From Acidimicrobiaceae bacterium (GTDB lineage Bacteria > Actinomycetota > Acidimicrobiia > Acidimicrobiales > UBA8190), in contig DMNK01000067.1 of assembly GCA_003453695.1 (NCBI GenBank), positions 15,964 through 43,572 of the forward strand: 27,609 nt of DNA. Reading direction: 5' to 3'. Positions 6,455 through 14,217 of this stretch are shown here, piece after piece. The stretch's first letter is position 1; every line of letters begins with the position of its first letter. The position numbers were made by a program, and so were the translations under genes. The notes below the pieces were generated by a model. That model was not told where the DNA came from and did not search any database. It was given only the letters and a program-made list of their open reading frames with translations.

Positions 6455-9204
6455 TGCGGGTGGTGTCGGCATGCAAGCGGGTCGGGTCGGCCCTGCTCCT
6501 GTGTGGGCTCGTGGGTGGGCTCCCCGTCGTTCTCTTCTCCTTCGGATCGCCCCTGCCGGCACGGTGGCCTTCATGGGGACACATCGCTACGGATGTTCGC
6601 ATCGGATACGTTCCGTCATCTCTGCCAGGGAAGTTCGCCCTCGCTGCCGGCTGGGTGTTCTGGGCTTTCCTCACCTACGAAGTCATCGCCGAGGCGCATA
6701 GCTGGATCCACCTCCATACCAGCCGCCATTCGTCTGCCCTGGGACCGTTGCAGCCCGCCCTGTCCAAGCTGATGGCGGCCATCGTGCTGTCCGCCCCCCT
6801 GCCGGGACGAGGCATCGCCGCCGCCAGCACCCCGGTGGTGCTGTCGAGCACGATGTTGGTGCAAGGCAATCCACCTTCCTTGGAGCTCGAACCGCCGACG
6901 CCGCCCGTCTCTCTGGACGCGCTCCCGACGTATGTCGTGAAGGCTCACGACACGCTCTGGGGCATTGCCGACCGCTACCTCGGGAATCCGCTCCGTTGGT
7001 CCGAGATCGCCGCCCTCAACGAAGGGCGTTCTGAGGGCCCGGCAAGTTTCGGTGATCCACACTGGATCTATCCGGGGTGGACGCTCGTCCTGCCCGCCGA
7101 TGCCACAGGCCTGGCGACCACCGCCGCCGATGTGGGACCTGCTTCCGCCGACGCGGTACCCCAGGGCGCCGAAGGATCCCAGGCCCAACAAGCAGCTGAG
7201 GGCAGGCCTCGCATCAACGGCACAGGGCCCCCGTCGCACCGCTCCCGCACCGAAGGTCCGGTGGACCGGGCGGAGACGCACGGGAAGACGACCACCGGCC
7301 CTCACAGGTCGCAAGAAGTGCCGATCGGCCTTGGTCTCATCGGGGCCGCGGTCGTCGTGCTTCTCGACCGCCTTCGGCGGGTGCAGCAACGTCGCCGGCC
7401 TCGCGGGCTACGCATCAAGTTGCCCGCCGAAGAACTCGCCGACCTCGAAGGCGTGCTTCGATCCGGTGCGGACACCGCTCTTCTGTCCGATTTCGAGGTC
7501 GGCATCCGGCTCTTCGGCCTGCTCGTGGTGGACAAGCTGCTGTCACCGGCGGCCGCCAAGGTCGCCGCTGTCCGGTGCCGTACCGACCGGCTCGAGTTCG
7601 TACTGAACGGCGACGCCACGGTGAGTCTCCCGCTCCCGTTCGTACAGGTTGACGGAGCCACGTGGGCACTGCCCCGCGACTGGCGCGCCCATCAGACTGA
7701 GGCAACCCTGCGGCGCCTCACGGATCTGGACCCTCCGTTTCCCGCTCTCGTCACCTTGGGAGCAGAGCCTTCGGGAGAGCTTCTGATCAATCTGGAGTGC
7801 CTTGGCTCGGTCAGCGTCACCGGTGCGGACGCGGCGATGGTCCTGCAAGGCATGATCGTCGAGCTCGGCACGGGGTCCTGGGCGGAGAACGTCGACGTGA
7901 TCGTGGTCGGTCACCCCAACGAGCTCAAGGGCCTGGAGAGGGTGCGGCAGGTCCCGTCGTTGGCTGGCGCCGTGACGATTGCTCGTCGCAAGCTGGATGA
8001 ACAACGCGCATTGCTTGCCCAGGTCGGTGCGGTGGGAACCCTCGAAGCCCGTCTCGGTCAGGCGGCCGAATGCTCGGACCTTCTCGTGGTTGTCGGCCTG
8101 CCGCCTGTGGTGGCCGCCGAGCCCGACGCCTCCGCTCGCCTGTCGGAGCTGGCGTCCGAGGGTGACAGTGGCGTGGTGGTCCTTTTTGCCGGTGACACTC
8201 CGGCCCGTTGGCACATCGAGGCCGATGGCGGCCCGCTCGTGCTGCACGGCCCAGCCGACTCGTCGCCACTGCCGTCGGGCGACTCAGACTCCGAGGAGGC
8301 CATACTGCCCCGACAGCTCCCTGCCGGACTGCTGGACGGGGTCGACGCGCTTGTCGACACAGCGACCGATGCAACAGGAGTGCCGCTTTGTCAGCCGTCC
8401 ACACCGGAGACCGACGCCGAAGCCGTTGGGCCGTACGGGGGTCGGGAGCCGGCTGTCGGCGCCATCGAGGACTTCGAGGTTGAAGTTCGCGTGCTCGGGC
8501 CGGTCGAGGTCGCCGGCGTGGCCAGGCCCTTCACGCGGGCATTCGCCATGGAACTCGTCGTGTACTTGGCACTGCATCCCGATGGGGCGACCACGGACAG
8601 GTGGTCGGAGGCTCTGTGGCCCGGCCGCCTCATGGCCGCGCCCAGCCTCCACTCCACAGCGTCAGCGGCGCGGCGTTCGCTTGGCGTTTCGGCCAACGGC
8701 GTCGACCACCTGCCACGTTCCCACGGCCGGCTCGCCGTGGGGCCGGGAGTCACGACCGACTGGGCGAGGCTGCAACGTCTGGCGTCCCGGGACACGCCGA
8801 CCGATCGGCGCGCCGCACTGCGACTCATTCGGGGTCGGCCGTTCGAAGGCTTGCGCGGCGGGGCTGACTGGACAGTGCTCGAGGGCGTCGTCGCCTCGAT
8901 CGAAGCTGTGGTCGTCGACCTCGCCGTTCGTCACGCCGACTGGTGTCTCGAGTCTGGAGACGCACCCGGAGCCGAGTGGTCCGCCCGGCAGGGGCTGCAG
9001 ATTTCCCCCTATGACGAGCGACTCTATCGAGTCCTGCTACGGGCGGCTGACGCCGCCGGTCATCCGGCCGGAGTGGAAGCCACCTTTCAGGAGCTGGTCC
9101 GCCTCGTCGCCGACGACATCGAGCCGCTCGATGCAGTGCATCCAGAGACGCTAGAACTGTACAGACGGCTATCCCGACGCACGGGAGCGCGACGCGGCGC
9201 CTGA
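6454..9204 (+). CDS. multi-pass membrane protein with LysM domain and C-terminal BTAD transcription-activator module
   Basis: A 916-residue protein starting at ATG 6454, coupled to the preceding stop (TGATG, GGGGAGG upstream). Hydrophobic segments lie near residues 11-31, 60-80 and 105-125. A LysM domain spans about 160-214 ('YVVKAHDTLWGIADRYLG' to 'IYPGWTLVLP'). A basic linker leads to another helix at about 290-306. A large middle region (310-670) lacks a visible Walker A. From about 677 there is a SARP-type winged helix ('VRVLGPVEV', then 'ELVVYLALHPDG', 'ALWPG') followed by a BTAD helical repeat domain to the end. LysM binds peptidoglycan; BTAD modules occur in DNA-binding activators. The arrangement suggests a wall-facing sensor with a cytoplasmic DNA-binding end that reports on pilus or wall state (inference). 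It is the last gene of the Tad operon, and its 3' end overlaps the convergent merR gene by 36 bp. Confidence 0.88.
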   Translation: MRVVSACKRVGSALLLCGLVGGLPVVLFSFGSPLPARWPSWGHIATDVRIGYVPSSLPGKFALAAGWVFWAFLTYEVIAEAHSWIHLHTSRHSSALGPLQPALSKLMAAIVLSAPLPGRGIAAASTPVVLSSTMLVQGNPPSLELEPPTPPVSLDALPTYVVKAHDTLWGIADRYLGNPLRWSEIAALNEGRSEGPASFGDPHWIYPGWTLVLPADATGLATTAADVGPASADAVPQGAEGSQAQQAAEGRPRINGTGPPSHRSRTEGPVDRAETHGKTTTGPHRSQEVPIGLGLIGAAVVVLLDRLRRVQQRRRPRGLRIKLPAEELADLEGVLRSGADTALLSDFEVGIRLFGLLVVDKLLSPAAAKVAAVRCRTDRLEFVLNGDATVSLPLPFVQVDGATWALPRDWRAHQTEATLRRLTDLDPPFPALVTLGAEPSGELLINLECLGSVSVTGADAAMVLQGMIVELGTGSWAENVDVIVVGHPNELKGLERVRQVPSLAGAVTIARRKLDEQRALLAQVGAVGTLEARLGQAAECSDLLVVVGLPPVVAAEPDASARLSELASEGDSGVVVLFAGDTPARWHIEADGGPLVLHGPADSSPLPSGDSDSEEAILPRQLPAGLLDGVDALVDTATDATGVPLCQPSTPETDAEAVGPYGGREPAVGAIEDFEVEVRVLGPVEVAGVARPFTRAFAMELVVYLALHPDGATTDRWSEALWPGRLMAAPSLHSTASAARRSLGVSANGVDHLPRSHGRLAVGPGVTTDWARLQRLASRDTPTDRRAALRLIRGRPFEGLRGGADWTVLEGVVASIEAVVVDLAVRHADWCLESGDAPGAEWSARQGLQISPYDERLYRVLLRAADAAGHPAGVEATFQELVRLVADDIEPLDAVHPETLELYRRLSRRTGARRGA

Positions 9205-9669
9205 TCCGGTGTCGAGCTCCTTGAACCGAGCCCGATAACGACGAGCCTTCGCTTCCAGCTCCTGCATCATCACCTGCAGCCGGTCCTGCTTGGCGCGAAC
9301 CAATGCTCGCAACCGGTTGTTGATCTCCATGGCCTCATCCAAGATCTGCCTGTGGCGCTCGGGTGTCACTCCTGCCTGGACCTCGTTGCGCAACTCGGCG
9401 AGCTGGTCCTCGTTGCGCAGGATGTCGCCGATCTCTCCCAGGTCGAAGCCGAGCAGCTCCTGGAGCTCGCGGATCCTGCGCAGCCGGGCCACGTCGTCCT
9501 CGGTATACCGCCGGGCTCCGCCCACGGAATGGCGAGACGGACGGAGCAGCCCGAGCTCCTCGTAGTACCGCAGCGTCCGGGTCGACGTGCCCGCCTGCGC
9601 TGCGGCTTCGCTGATCCTCAGCGACACGGGCCCCGAATTCGGTGCCACGGAGGGGAGCGTAGGCGTCAT
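9169..9669 (-). CDS. MerR-family transcriptional regulator
   Basis: A 166-residue regulator starting at ATG 9669. An N-terminal MerR helix-turn-helix covers about residues 16-85: 'LRISEAAAQAGTSTRTLRYY', then 'LGLLRPSRHSVGGARRY' and 'DDVARLRRIRELQELLGFDL'. A charged coiled-coil (about 95-150) ends in a short basic tail. No cysteine or histidine metal cluster is visible, so it is not a classical metal sensor. Its start overlaps the stop of the upstream MFS gene (ATGA, 9666-9669), so the two are co-transcribed. The palindrome before the MFS gene (11533-11548) is the natural candidate for its operator, giving autoregulation (inference). Confidence 0.93.
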   Translation of the reverse strand: MTPTLPSVAPNSGPVSLRISEAAAQAGTSTRTLRYYEELGLLRPSRHSVGGARRYTEDDVARLRRIRELQELLGFDLGEIGDILRNEDQLAELRNEVQAGVTPERHRQILDEAMEINNRLRALVRAKQDRLQVMMQELEAKARRYRARFKELDTGSGAASRSRASG

Positions 9670-11522
9670 CGTCGTCCCACCGCTTGCACCCCCTCGGCCT
9701 CTCGAGCTTCGTCGGCCTCGACGTACGCAACGGACGGCGCTGCGCTGGAGGGGGCGCCTGCCGGGGAGACGGCGGCCACCTGGAACGGAACCGGGCGCTC
9801 TTCGGGGTCGTCGTACGGTTCGTCGCCGGCCCACAGGCTCGCCAAACCCGCCAGGGCGCACAGCGCGGCTGAGGCGGTGAAGGCGACAATCAGGCCGTGA
9901 TGGAAGGGCCCGGAGATGAGCGACGGGAAGAACGCCTTGCCGGTGACCGTGGCGGCGTGAGCGGGACCGACGCCGGCGAGCACGTTCGGGCCGAGGAGGG
10001 TGCCGATGGGGTTGTAGCCGAGGAACGCCGCGAACAGCGTCCCCACCGGCGGCAGCCCGGCGACTCGGTGGGCGACGGAAGCCGGGACGCCCTGGGACGT
10101 GAGGCCCGAGAACATGGCGTGCGGCAGGGTCGTGGCGAGTCCCACGATCATGAGCGAGAAGAAGATGCTGATCGAGAGCACGAAGCCGGCGTTCATGAAC
10201 GTGGCCCGCATCCCCGATGCGGCACCGCGCTGCCCGGGCGGCACGGCGTTCATGAGCGTTGTCGTGTTCGGCGCCGCGAACAGGCCCGTGCACACCCCGT
10301 TGGCGAGAACGATGGCGGCGAAGGCCGGATAGGGGAAGTTCACAGGCAGCGCCAGCAGGACGAGGAACGTGGCTGCCGCGCCCAGCATTCCCACAGTCGA
10401 GTACCACTTCTGGCCCTGACGGTCCGAGAGCCTTCCCGCCAGAGGTCCGGACAGCAGGTAGCCGATCGACATGGGCACCAGGTAGATCCCTGACCACAGG
10501 GGCGTGGCAGCGAACGAGTAACCGTGAAGGGGCAGCCAGATCCCCTGCAACCACAAGATGAGCATGAACTGCAGCCCGCCTCGGCCCATGTTGGACAGCA
10601 GGTTGGCCACGCCGGCGCCCACGAACGCCCGGATGCGGAACAGCCCCAGATGGAACATCGGGTCCTCGACCTTGCTCTCGATGAAGACGAAGAGCCCGAG
10701 GGAGGCAATGCCACCGATGATCTCGGCCAGCACCGAGGGGCTCGTCCACCCCATGGAGTGGCCGCCGTAGGGCATGAGGCCATAGGTGAGCCCGACGAGC
10801 ACGAGCACGAGTCCCAGGGCGAAGGTGGCGTTGCCCCACCAGTCGACGCGCGCGTCCCTGCGCACCCCGGTGTCGTGGAGCTTGAGGTAGGCCCAGATCG
10901 TCCCGGCGACGCCGAACGGCACGCTCACGAGGAACACGAGCCGCCAGTCGAGATCGGCGAGCAACCCGCCCACCAGCAGCCCCAGGAAAGAACCGGAGAT
11001 CCCGGCCACGATGTTGATCCCGAGCGCCATTCCCCGCTCATTCACGGGAAAGGCATCGGTGATGATGGCCATGGAGTTGGCCATGAGGAGTGCCCCGCCG
11101 ATGCCCTGGACCACTCGCAGTCCGATGAGGACGAGTGCCCCGGTCGGTCCGGTGACGGGGGAGACGGCCAGGAGGATCGATCCGACCGTGAAGACGGCGA
11201 AGCCGGCGTTGTACATGCGCACCCGTCCGAACAGGTCACCGATCCGCCCGAAGGTGACCACCAACACCGCGGTGACCACCATGTAGCTCATGAGCAGCCA
11301 GAGCAGGAGCCCGATGTTGGATGCCTGCAGCGGGTTGACGTGGATGCCGCGGAAGATGGCCGGCAGGGAGATGATCACCACCGACGTGTTCATCATGGCC
11401 ATGAACACCCCGACCGTGGTGTTGACCAGGACGGTCCACTTGTAGCGGTCCCGATGGGCGGTGCCGGGCACGGGGGTGGTGGCCAGAGCGGCACCCGGCG
11501 CCGAGGGCGGGGCAGAGGACAT
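9666..11522 (-). CDS. DHA2-type (14-helix) MFS drug/proton antiporter
   Basis: A 618-residue integral membrane transporter of the EmrB/QacA (DHA2) class. After a 25-residue N-terminal tail, helix 1 reads 'VLVNTTVGVFMAMMNTSVVI'. Motif A after helix 2 is 'GRIGDLFGRVRMY', and the helix-5 region has 'LGLLVGGLLADLDWRLVF'. About 14 hydrophobic segments are visible, followed by a 60-residue polar tail. The family exports hydrophobic compounds using the proton gradient; the substrate cannot be read from sequence. There is no Shine-Dalgarno site before the ATG. A TAAACT box ends 8 nt upstream, so the message may be leaderless. It is the first gene of an MFS-merR operon. Confidence 0.93.
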   Translation of the reverse strand: MSSAPPSAPGAALATTPVPGTAHRDRYKWTVLVNTTVGVFMAMMNTSVVIISLPAIFRGIHVNPLQASNIGLLLWLLMSYMVVTAVLVVTFGRIGDLFGRVRMYNAGFAVFTVGSILLAVSPVTGPTGALVLIGLRVVQGIGGALLMANSMAIITDAFPVNERGMALGINIVAGISGSFLGLLVGGLLADLDWRLVFLVSVPFGVAGTIWAYLKLHDTGVRRDARVDWWGNATFALGLVLVLVGLTYGLMPYGGHSMGWTSPSVLAEIIGGIASLGLFVFIESKVEDPMFHLGLFRIRAFVGAGVANLLSNMGRGGLQFMLILWLQGIWLPLHGYSFAATPLWSGIYLVPMSIGYLLSGPLAGRLSDRQGQKWYSTVGMLGAAATFLVLLALPVNFPYPAFAAIVLANGVCTGLFAAPNTTTLMNAVPPGQRGAASGMRATFMNAGFVLSISIFFSLMIVGLATTLPHAMFSGLTSQGVPASVAHRVAGLPPVGTLFAAFLGYNPIGTLLGPNVLAGVGPAHAATVTGKAFFPSLISGPFHHGLIVAFTASAALCALAGLASLWAGDEPYDDPEERPVPFQVAAVSPAGAPSSAAPSVAYVEADEAREAEGVQAVGRR

Positions 11523-11530
11523 CGACGCAC

Positions 11531-11548
11531 AGTTTACGTGAACGTAAA
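11531..11548 (-). promoter_or_regulatory. perfect 16-bp palindrome and -10-like box before the MFS gene (candidate MerR operator)
   Basis: TTTACGT-GA-ACGTAAA (11533-11548) is a perfect inverted repeat of 7-bp arms around a 2-nt centre. On the minus strand its last bases run into TAAACT (11536-11531), a TANNNT -10 box, with 8 nt between that box and the ATG. MerR-family proteins typically bind such short AT-flanked dyads in the promoter. Overlap with the -10 box suggests repression or switch-like control of the exporter operon (inference). Confidence 0.7.
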
Positions 11549-11653
11549 GGTCTCACCTCCCGGCAAGCCGAACCCCAGCCGTCAGGGTCCCGGGAGCGGC
11601 CCCTCCCGACCGCCGCCTTCGGGACGTCGGGGGTGGGCGGCCCACATGGCGTG

Positions 11654-11662
11654 TGCTACGTA
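11654..11662 (+). promoter_or_regulatory. extended -10-like element before the DUF1015 gene
   Basis: TGC-TACGTA matches an extended -10 (TGn then TAnnnN), though the last base is A instead of T. It ends 7 nt before the GTG start, and no convincing ribosome-binding site is visible. This fits the near-leaderless arrangement seen at other genes in the window. Confidence 0.35.
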
Positions 11663-11669
11663 GAGGCCC

Positions 11670-12857
11670 GTGCCCCGATTCGAGCCGTTCGCCGGTCTCC
11701 GTTACGACGCGTCCGTCGCCCTCGATGCCGTGATCGCCCCTCCCTACGACGTGGTCGGCCCCGAGGAGCGCGCCGAGCTGGCCGCCCGCCACCGGGCCAA
11801 CGCCATCCACGTCGAGCTGCCCGTCGACGACGCCGCCGGCGGGCTGGACCGATATGCCAAAGCCGCCGCGTTGCTCGCCCAGTGGATCGAGGACGGGACG
11901 TTGCTGTCCGACACCGCGCCCGTCTTCTACGCCTACCGGATGACCGTCCCGGGAGGCGAGCGCACCACAGGGGTCATCGGTGCGCTGGCCTGTGAGCCGA
12001 TCGGCGGCGACATCCTGCCCCACGAGCAGACCATCCCCAAGGACAAGAGCGACCGTCTCGATCTGTTGCGTGCCTGTCACGCCAACCTGTCGCCGATCTG
12101 GGGCCTGTCGCTCACCGAGGGTCTGTCCTCGCTGTACGAGCAGACCAAGCCTGCCGATGCCGCCGCCACGGACGACGACGGCGTGCTGCACGAGCTCTGG
12201 GTCCTCGACGATCCCTCCACCATCGAAGCCGTCACCTTGAGCGTGGACGCCTCGCCGGTGGTGATCGCCGACGGGCACCACCGATACGAGACCGCTCTCG
12301 CTTACCAGGGCGAACGGCGAGCCGAACGCGAGGGCGTCCGAGGGGATTACGACCTGGTGATGACGCTCGTGGTCGAGCTGGCTCCCGGCCAGCTCACGGT
12401 GCGGCCCATCCACCGGACGGTGCGAGTGCCTCCAGGCACCGATCTCCTGGAGGCCTTCGGGAAGTGGTTCGACTGCGTCCACGCCGGCCCGAACGAGGAA
12501 GACGTGGTCGAGGCGGTGGCCGACTCCGACGTGCTCGCTCTGATCAGCCGGGGCGAGGTGTGGCTGCTCAACCCCCACGAGGACGCCTACCAGGCCGCCG
12601 ACTCCGACCTCGACTCGAGCCTCGTGGCCATGGCCGTCGACGAGATCCCGGGGGCCACCGTGCAACACCACCACGACTGGCGCACCGTGGTGAGCACGGT
12701 CGTGGCCGGGGGTGCCGACGCCGCCGTGCTCCTCCGCCCCGTCACCGTGGCCCAGATCGGGGAGTGGGCGCGAGCCCGCCGGCGCATGCCCCCGAAGAGC
12801 ACCTACTTCCATCCGAAGCCGCGTACCGGGATGGTGTTCCGGCCGGTTCGGGACTGA
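11670..12857 (+). CDS. DUF1015 family protein
   Basis: A 395-residue protein starting at GTG 11670, which gives the family's usual N-terminus 'MPRFEPFAGLRYD'. Conserved blocks include 'APPYDVVGPEERAELAARH', 'NAIHVELP', 'GDILPHEQTIPKDKSDRLDL', 'VIADGHHRYETAL' and the C-terminal 'MPPKSTYFHPKPRTGMVFR'. Length and blocks fit PF06245 (DUF1015/COG4198), widespread in bacteria, with no firmly established function that I can state. The charged His/Asp/Lys-rich blocks suggest an enzyme. It stands alone on the plus strand, divergent from the MFS operon and followed by a strong hairpin. Confidence 0.92.
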   Translation: MPRFEPFAGLRYDASVALDAVIAPPYDVVGPEERAELAARHRANAIHVELPVDDAAGGLDRYAKAAALLAQWIEDGTLLSDTAPVFYAYRMTVPGGERTTGVIGALACEPIGGDILPHEQTIPKDKSDRLDLLRACHANLSPIWGLSLTEGLSSLYEQTKPADAAATDDDGVLHELWVLDDPSTIEAVTLSVDASPVVIADGHHRYETALAYQGERRAEREGVRGDYDLVMTLVVELAPGQLTVRPIHRTVRVPPGTDLLEAFGKWFDCVHAGPNEEDVVEAVADSDVLALISRGEVWLLNPHEDAYQAADSDLDSSLVAMAVDEIPGATVQHHHDWRTVVSTVVAGGADAAVLLRPVTVAQIGEWARARRRMPPKSTYFHPKPRTGMVFRPVRD

Positions 12858-12914
12858 GGCCGCCTCTCCGTCTCGGCCGTGTACCTCACCTGCCGACCGA
12901 GTGAGGGACGGATC

Positions 12915-12979
12915 CGGGGTGGCGCGGCGTTGCCCCCTCAGGCGCAGCAGGCCGGCTGCGCTGCGTCGCGGCCACCCCG
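12915..12979 (+). terminator. long nested hairpin after the DUF1015 gene (terminator or structured RNA)
   Basis: A 9-bp arm CGGGGTGGC (12915-12923) pairs perfectly with GCCACCCCG (12971-12979). Past a bulged G at 12970, GCGGCG (12924-12929) pairs with CGTCGC (12964-12969) with one G-T pair. Inside sits a second hairpin, GCGCAGC / GCTGCGC (12942-12948 / 12955-12961), with loop AGGCCG. It begins 58 nt after the gene's stop. No T-run follows, as is common for actinobacterial terminators. The 362-nt gap 12858-13219 holds no gene I can support, only this structure and the hairpin at 13008-13028. Confidence 0.55.
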
Positions 12980-13007
12980 TCTCCGTCGTCCCCCGAAGCG
13001 CCGTCCA

Positions 13008-13028
13008 GCCCGTCGGCGGCGGACGGGC
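13008..13028 (+). terminator. second hairpin in the DUF1015-ssb gap
   Basis: GCCCGTC (13008-13014) pairs perfectly with GACGGGC (13022-13028) around the loop GGCGGCG. It lies 29 nt past the larger nested hairpin. It may be a tandem terminator or part of one structured leader upstream of ssb. There is no T-run. Confidence 0.4.
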
Positions 13029-13219
13029 GCCATAGGTGGTATCGGCACGACCGGGGTTGCGCTGAAGGAGGCAAATTCCCTCTTCACCTGCCCTTCTGCG
13101 AGGGTCCCAGCAAGGTCTCGAGCCAAGCGACCGTCCGATGGTGGCCCGGTCACCTGACGTTGGTGGCGAAGCGGGCGCCACAGCGTGCGCCCTTGACCAC
13201 GAGGGAGGACCTAAGCCTC

Positions 13220-13651
13220 ATGAGCAACACCACCACCCTGGCGGGCAATCTCACCCGGGATCCCGAGATCCGTTACACCCGAGACGGGCAGGCCAACGCC
13301 ACCTTCGGGCTCGCTGTGAACCGCCGCTGGCAGCCACGAGGCAGCGAGGAATGGGAGGAGGCGACCTCCTTCTTCGACGTGGTGTGCTGGCGGGAGCTGG
13401 CCGAGAACGTCGCCCTCAGCCTGGTGAAGGGCAGCCGCGTCCTGGTGACCGGCCGGCTCGATCAGCACGTGTGGGAGACCGAGCTCGGCGAGCGTCGCAG
13501 CCGCGTCGAGATCAGCGCCGAAGAGGTGGGGGCCTCGCTGCGGTTCGCCACGGCCGAGGTCACGAGGACAGCGCGGCGGACTGCCGATCACAGCGACGTC
13601 GACGGGACCTCCGACTCCGACGACGTCGCCACCATCGGAGCCGACGCCTGA
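13220..13651 (+). CDS. ssb: single-stranded DNA-binding protein, stand-alone paralogue
   Basis: A 143-residue OB-fold protein starting at ATG 13220 with GGGAGGA (13203-13209). The N-terminal pattern 'NTTTLAGNLTRDPEIRYT', then 'TFGLAVNRRW', 'FFDVVCW', 'LAENVALSLVKGSRVLVTGR' is the SSB core (about residues 3-110). SSBs coat single-stranded DNA in replication and repair and usually recruit partners through an acidic tip ending in Pro-Phe. Here the tail is short and ends 'DVATIGADA' without that tip, and the gene is not between rpsF and rpsR. It therefore looks like a secondary SSB rather than the essential one (inference). A strong hairpin follows its stop. Confidence 0.92.
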   Translation: MSNTTTLAGNLTRDPEIRYTRDGQANATFGLAVNRRWQPRGSEEWEEATSFFDVVCWRELAENVALSLVKGSRVLVTGRLDQHVWETELGERRSRVEISAEEVGASLRFATAEVTRTARRTADHSDVDGTSDSDDVATIGADA

Positions 13652-13659
13652 GCGGCCGC

Positions 13660-13694
13660 CCTCGGGCCCGGGCACCTCGCCGCCGGGCCCGGGG
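13660..13694 (+). terminator. hairpin after ssb, probable terminator
   Basis: CGGGCCCGG (13663-13671) pairs perfectly with CCGGGCCCG (13683-13691) around an 11-nt loop, with a few further pairs outside (to 13660 and 13694). It starts 9 nt after the ssb stop. There is no T-run, but position and stability fit an intrinsic terminator of a high-GC actinobacterium. Confidence 0.55.
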
Positions 13695-13771
13695 GTGCCG
13701 CATGAAGCCCGTCACCGTGGGCGCCGCCAGGTTCACACGCGCCGTCCGCATCGAAGCCCGAGGAGCTGCCA

Positions 13772-13924
13772 ATGGCTGTCATCGACGTCACGCCGGGCCT
13801 TGCCCCCTTGTGGTGGGCGCCGGACCTTCCTGTTGTCGTGAGGGCAGTGGCGCTGGCCGCTGCAGGGGGCGTCACTGCCGCCCTCATCCATAGCTTGCGC
13901 CGCCGGGCGCGGTCGCGGCCATGA
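13772..13924 (+). CDS. 50-residue single-helix membrane microprotein
   Basis: ATG 13772 is preceded by GAGGAG. The frame encodes 50 residues: a tryptophan-containing N-terminus ('GLAPLWWAPDLP'), one hydrophobic helix ('VVVRAVALAAAGGVTAALI') and a basic tail ('LRRRARSRP') that predicts an inside C-terminus. The stop overlaps the next gene's ATG by ATGA (13921-13924). A ribosome-binding site, a plausible membrane topology and a coupled overlap together support a real gene despite its length. I do not recognise a family. Confidence 0.5.
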   Translation: MAVIDVTPGLAPLWWAPDLPVVVRAVALAAAGGVTAALIHSLRRRARSRP

Positions 13925-14217
13925 AGGGCACCGACTACACCGCCCGCCGGCCCTCACACTTCGCCGACGCCGTCGTGCTCACCAAGCTCGAGGTGTTCGA
14001 CGCCCTCGAAGCCTGCGCCCAGGCGGAGCGAGCCCTCCTCCGATGCGGCCGGCCTTCTGAGGCGGCCGCCGTGGCCGCCTTCTTCGAGCTTCTCGAGGAC
14101 CGCGTCCTCCTCGACCCGCTTCCGGGCGTCTACGCCGACGGTGTGGCGGAGGCGGTGTCCTCCGAGCTCTCCTGGCGGTCGGGCTCGAACTCGAGCGACA
14201 GGGAGTTCACGCAGTAG
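13921..14217 (+). CDS. hypothetical helical protein coupled to the microprotein
   Basis: A 98-residue protein with no recognised family. The middle reads as amphipathic helices ('[20 protein letters not shown]', then '[20 protein letters not shown]'), while the last 30 residues are low in hydrophobics. It begins at an ATGA overlap with the 50-residue membrane gene, so the pair is probably translated together. Its last 88 bp lie antisense to the 3' end of msrB, an unusually long convergent overlap. Either the real protein is as predicted, or the C-terminal part only reflects a missing stop. Confidence 0.5.
   Translation: MKGTDYTARRPSHFADAVVLTKLEVFDALEACAQAERALLRCGRPSEAAAVAAFFELLEDRVLLDPLPGVYADGVAEAVSSELSWRSGSNSSDREFTQ

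Noticed and set aside
11553..13181. 542-codon minus-strand frame across the DUF1015 gene
   Set aside because: It is G/H/V-rich antisense of a recognisable DUF1015 protein and has no motif of its own.
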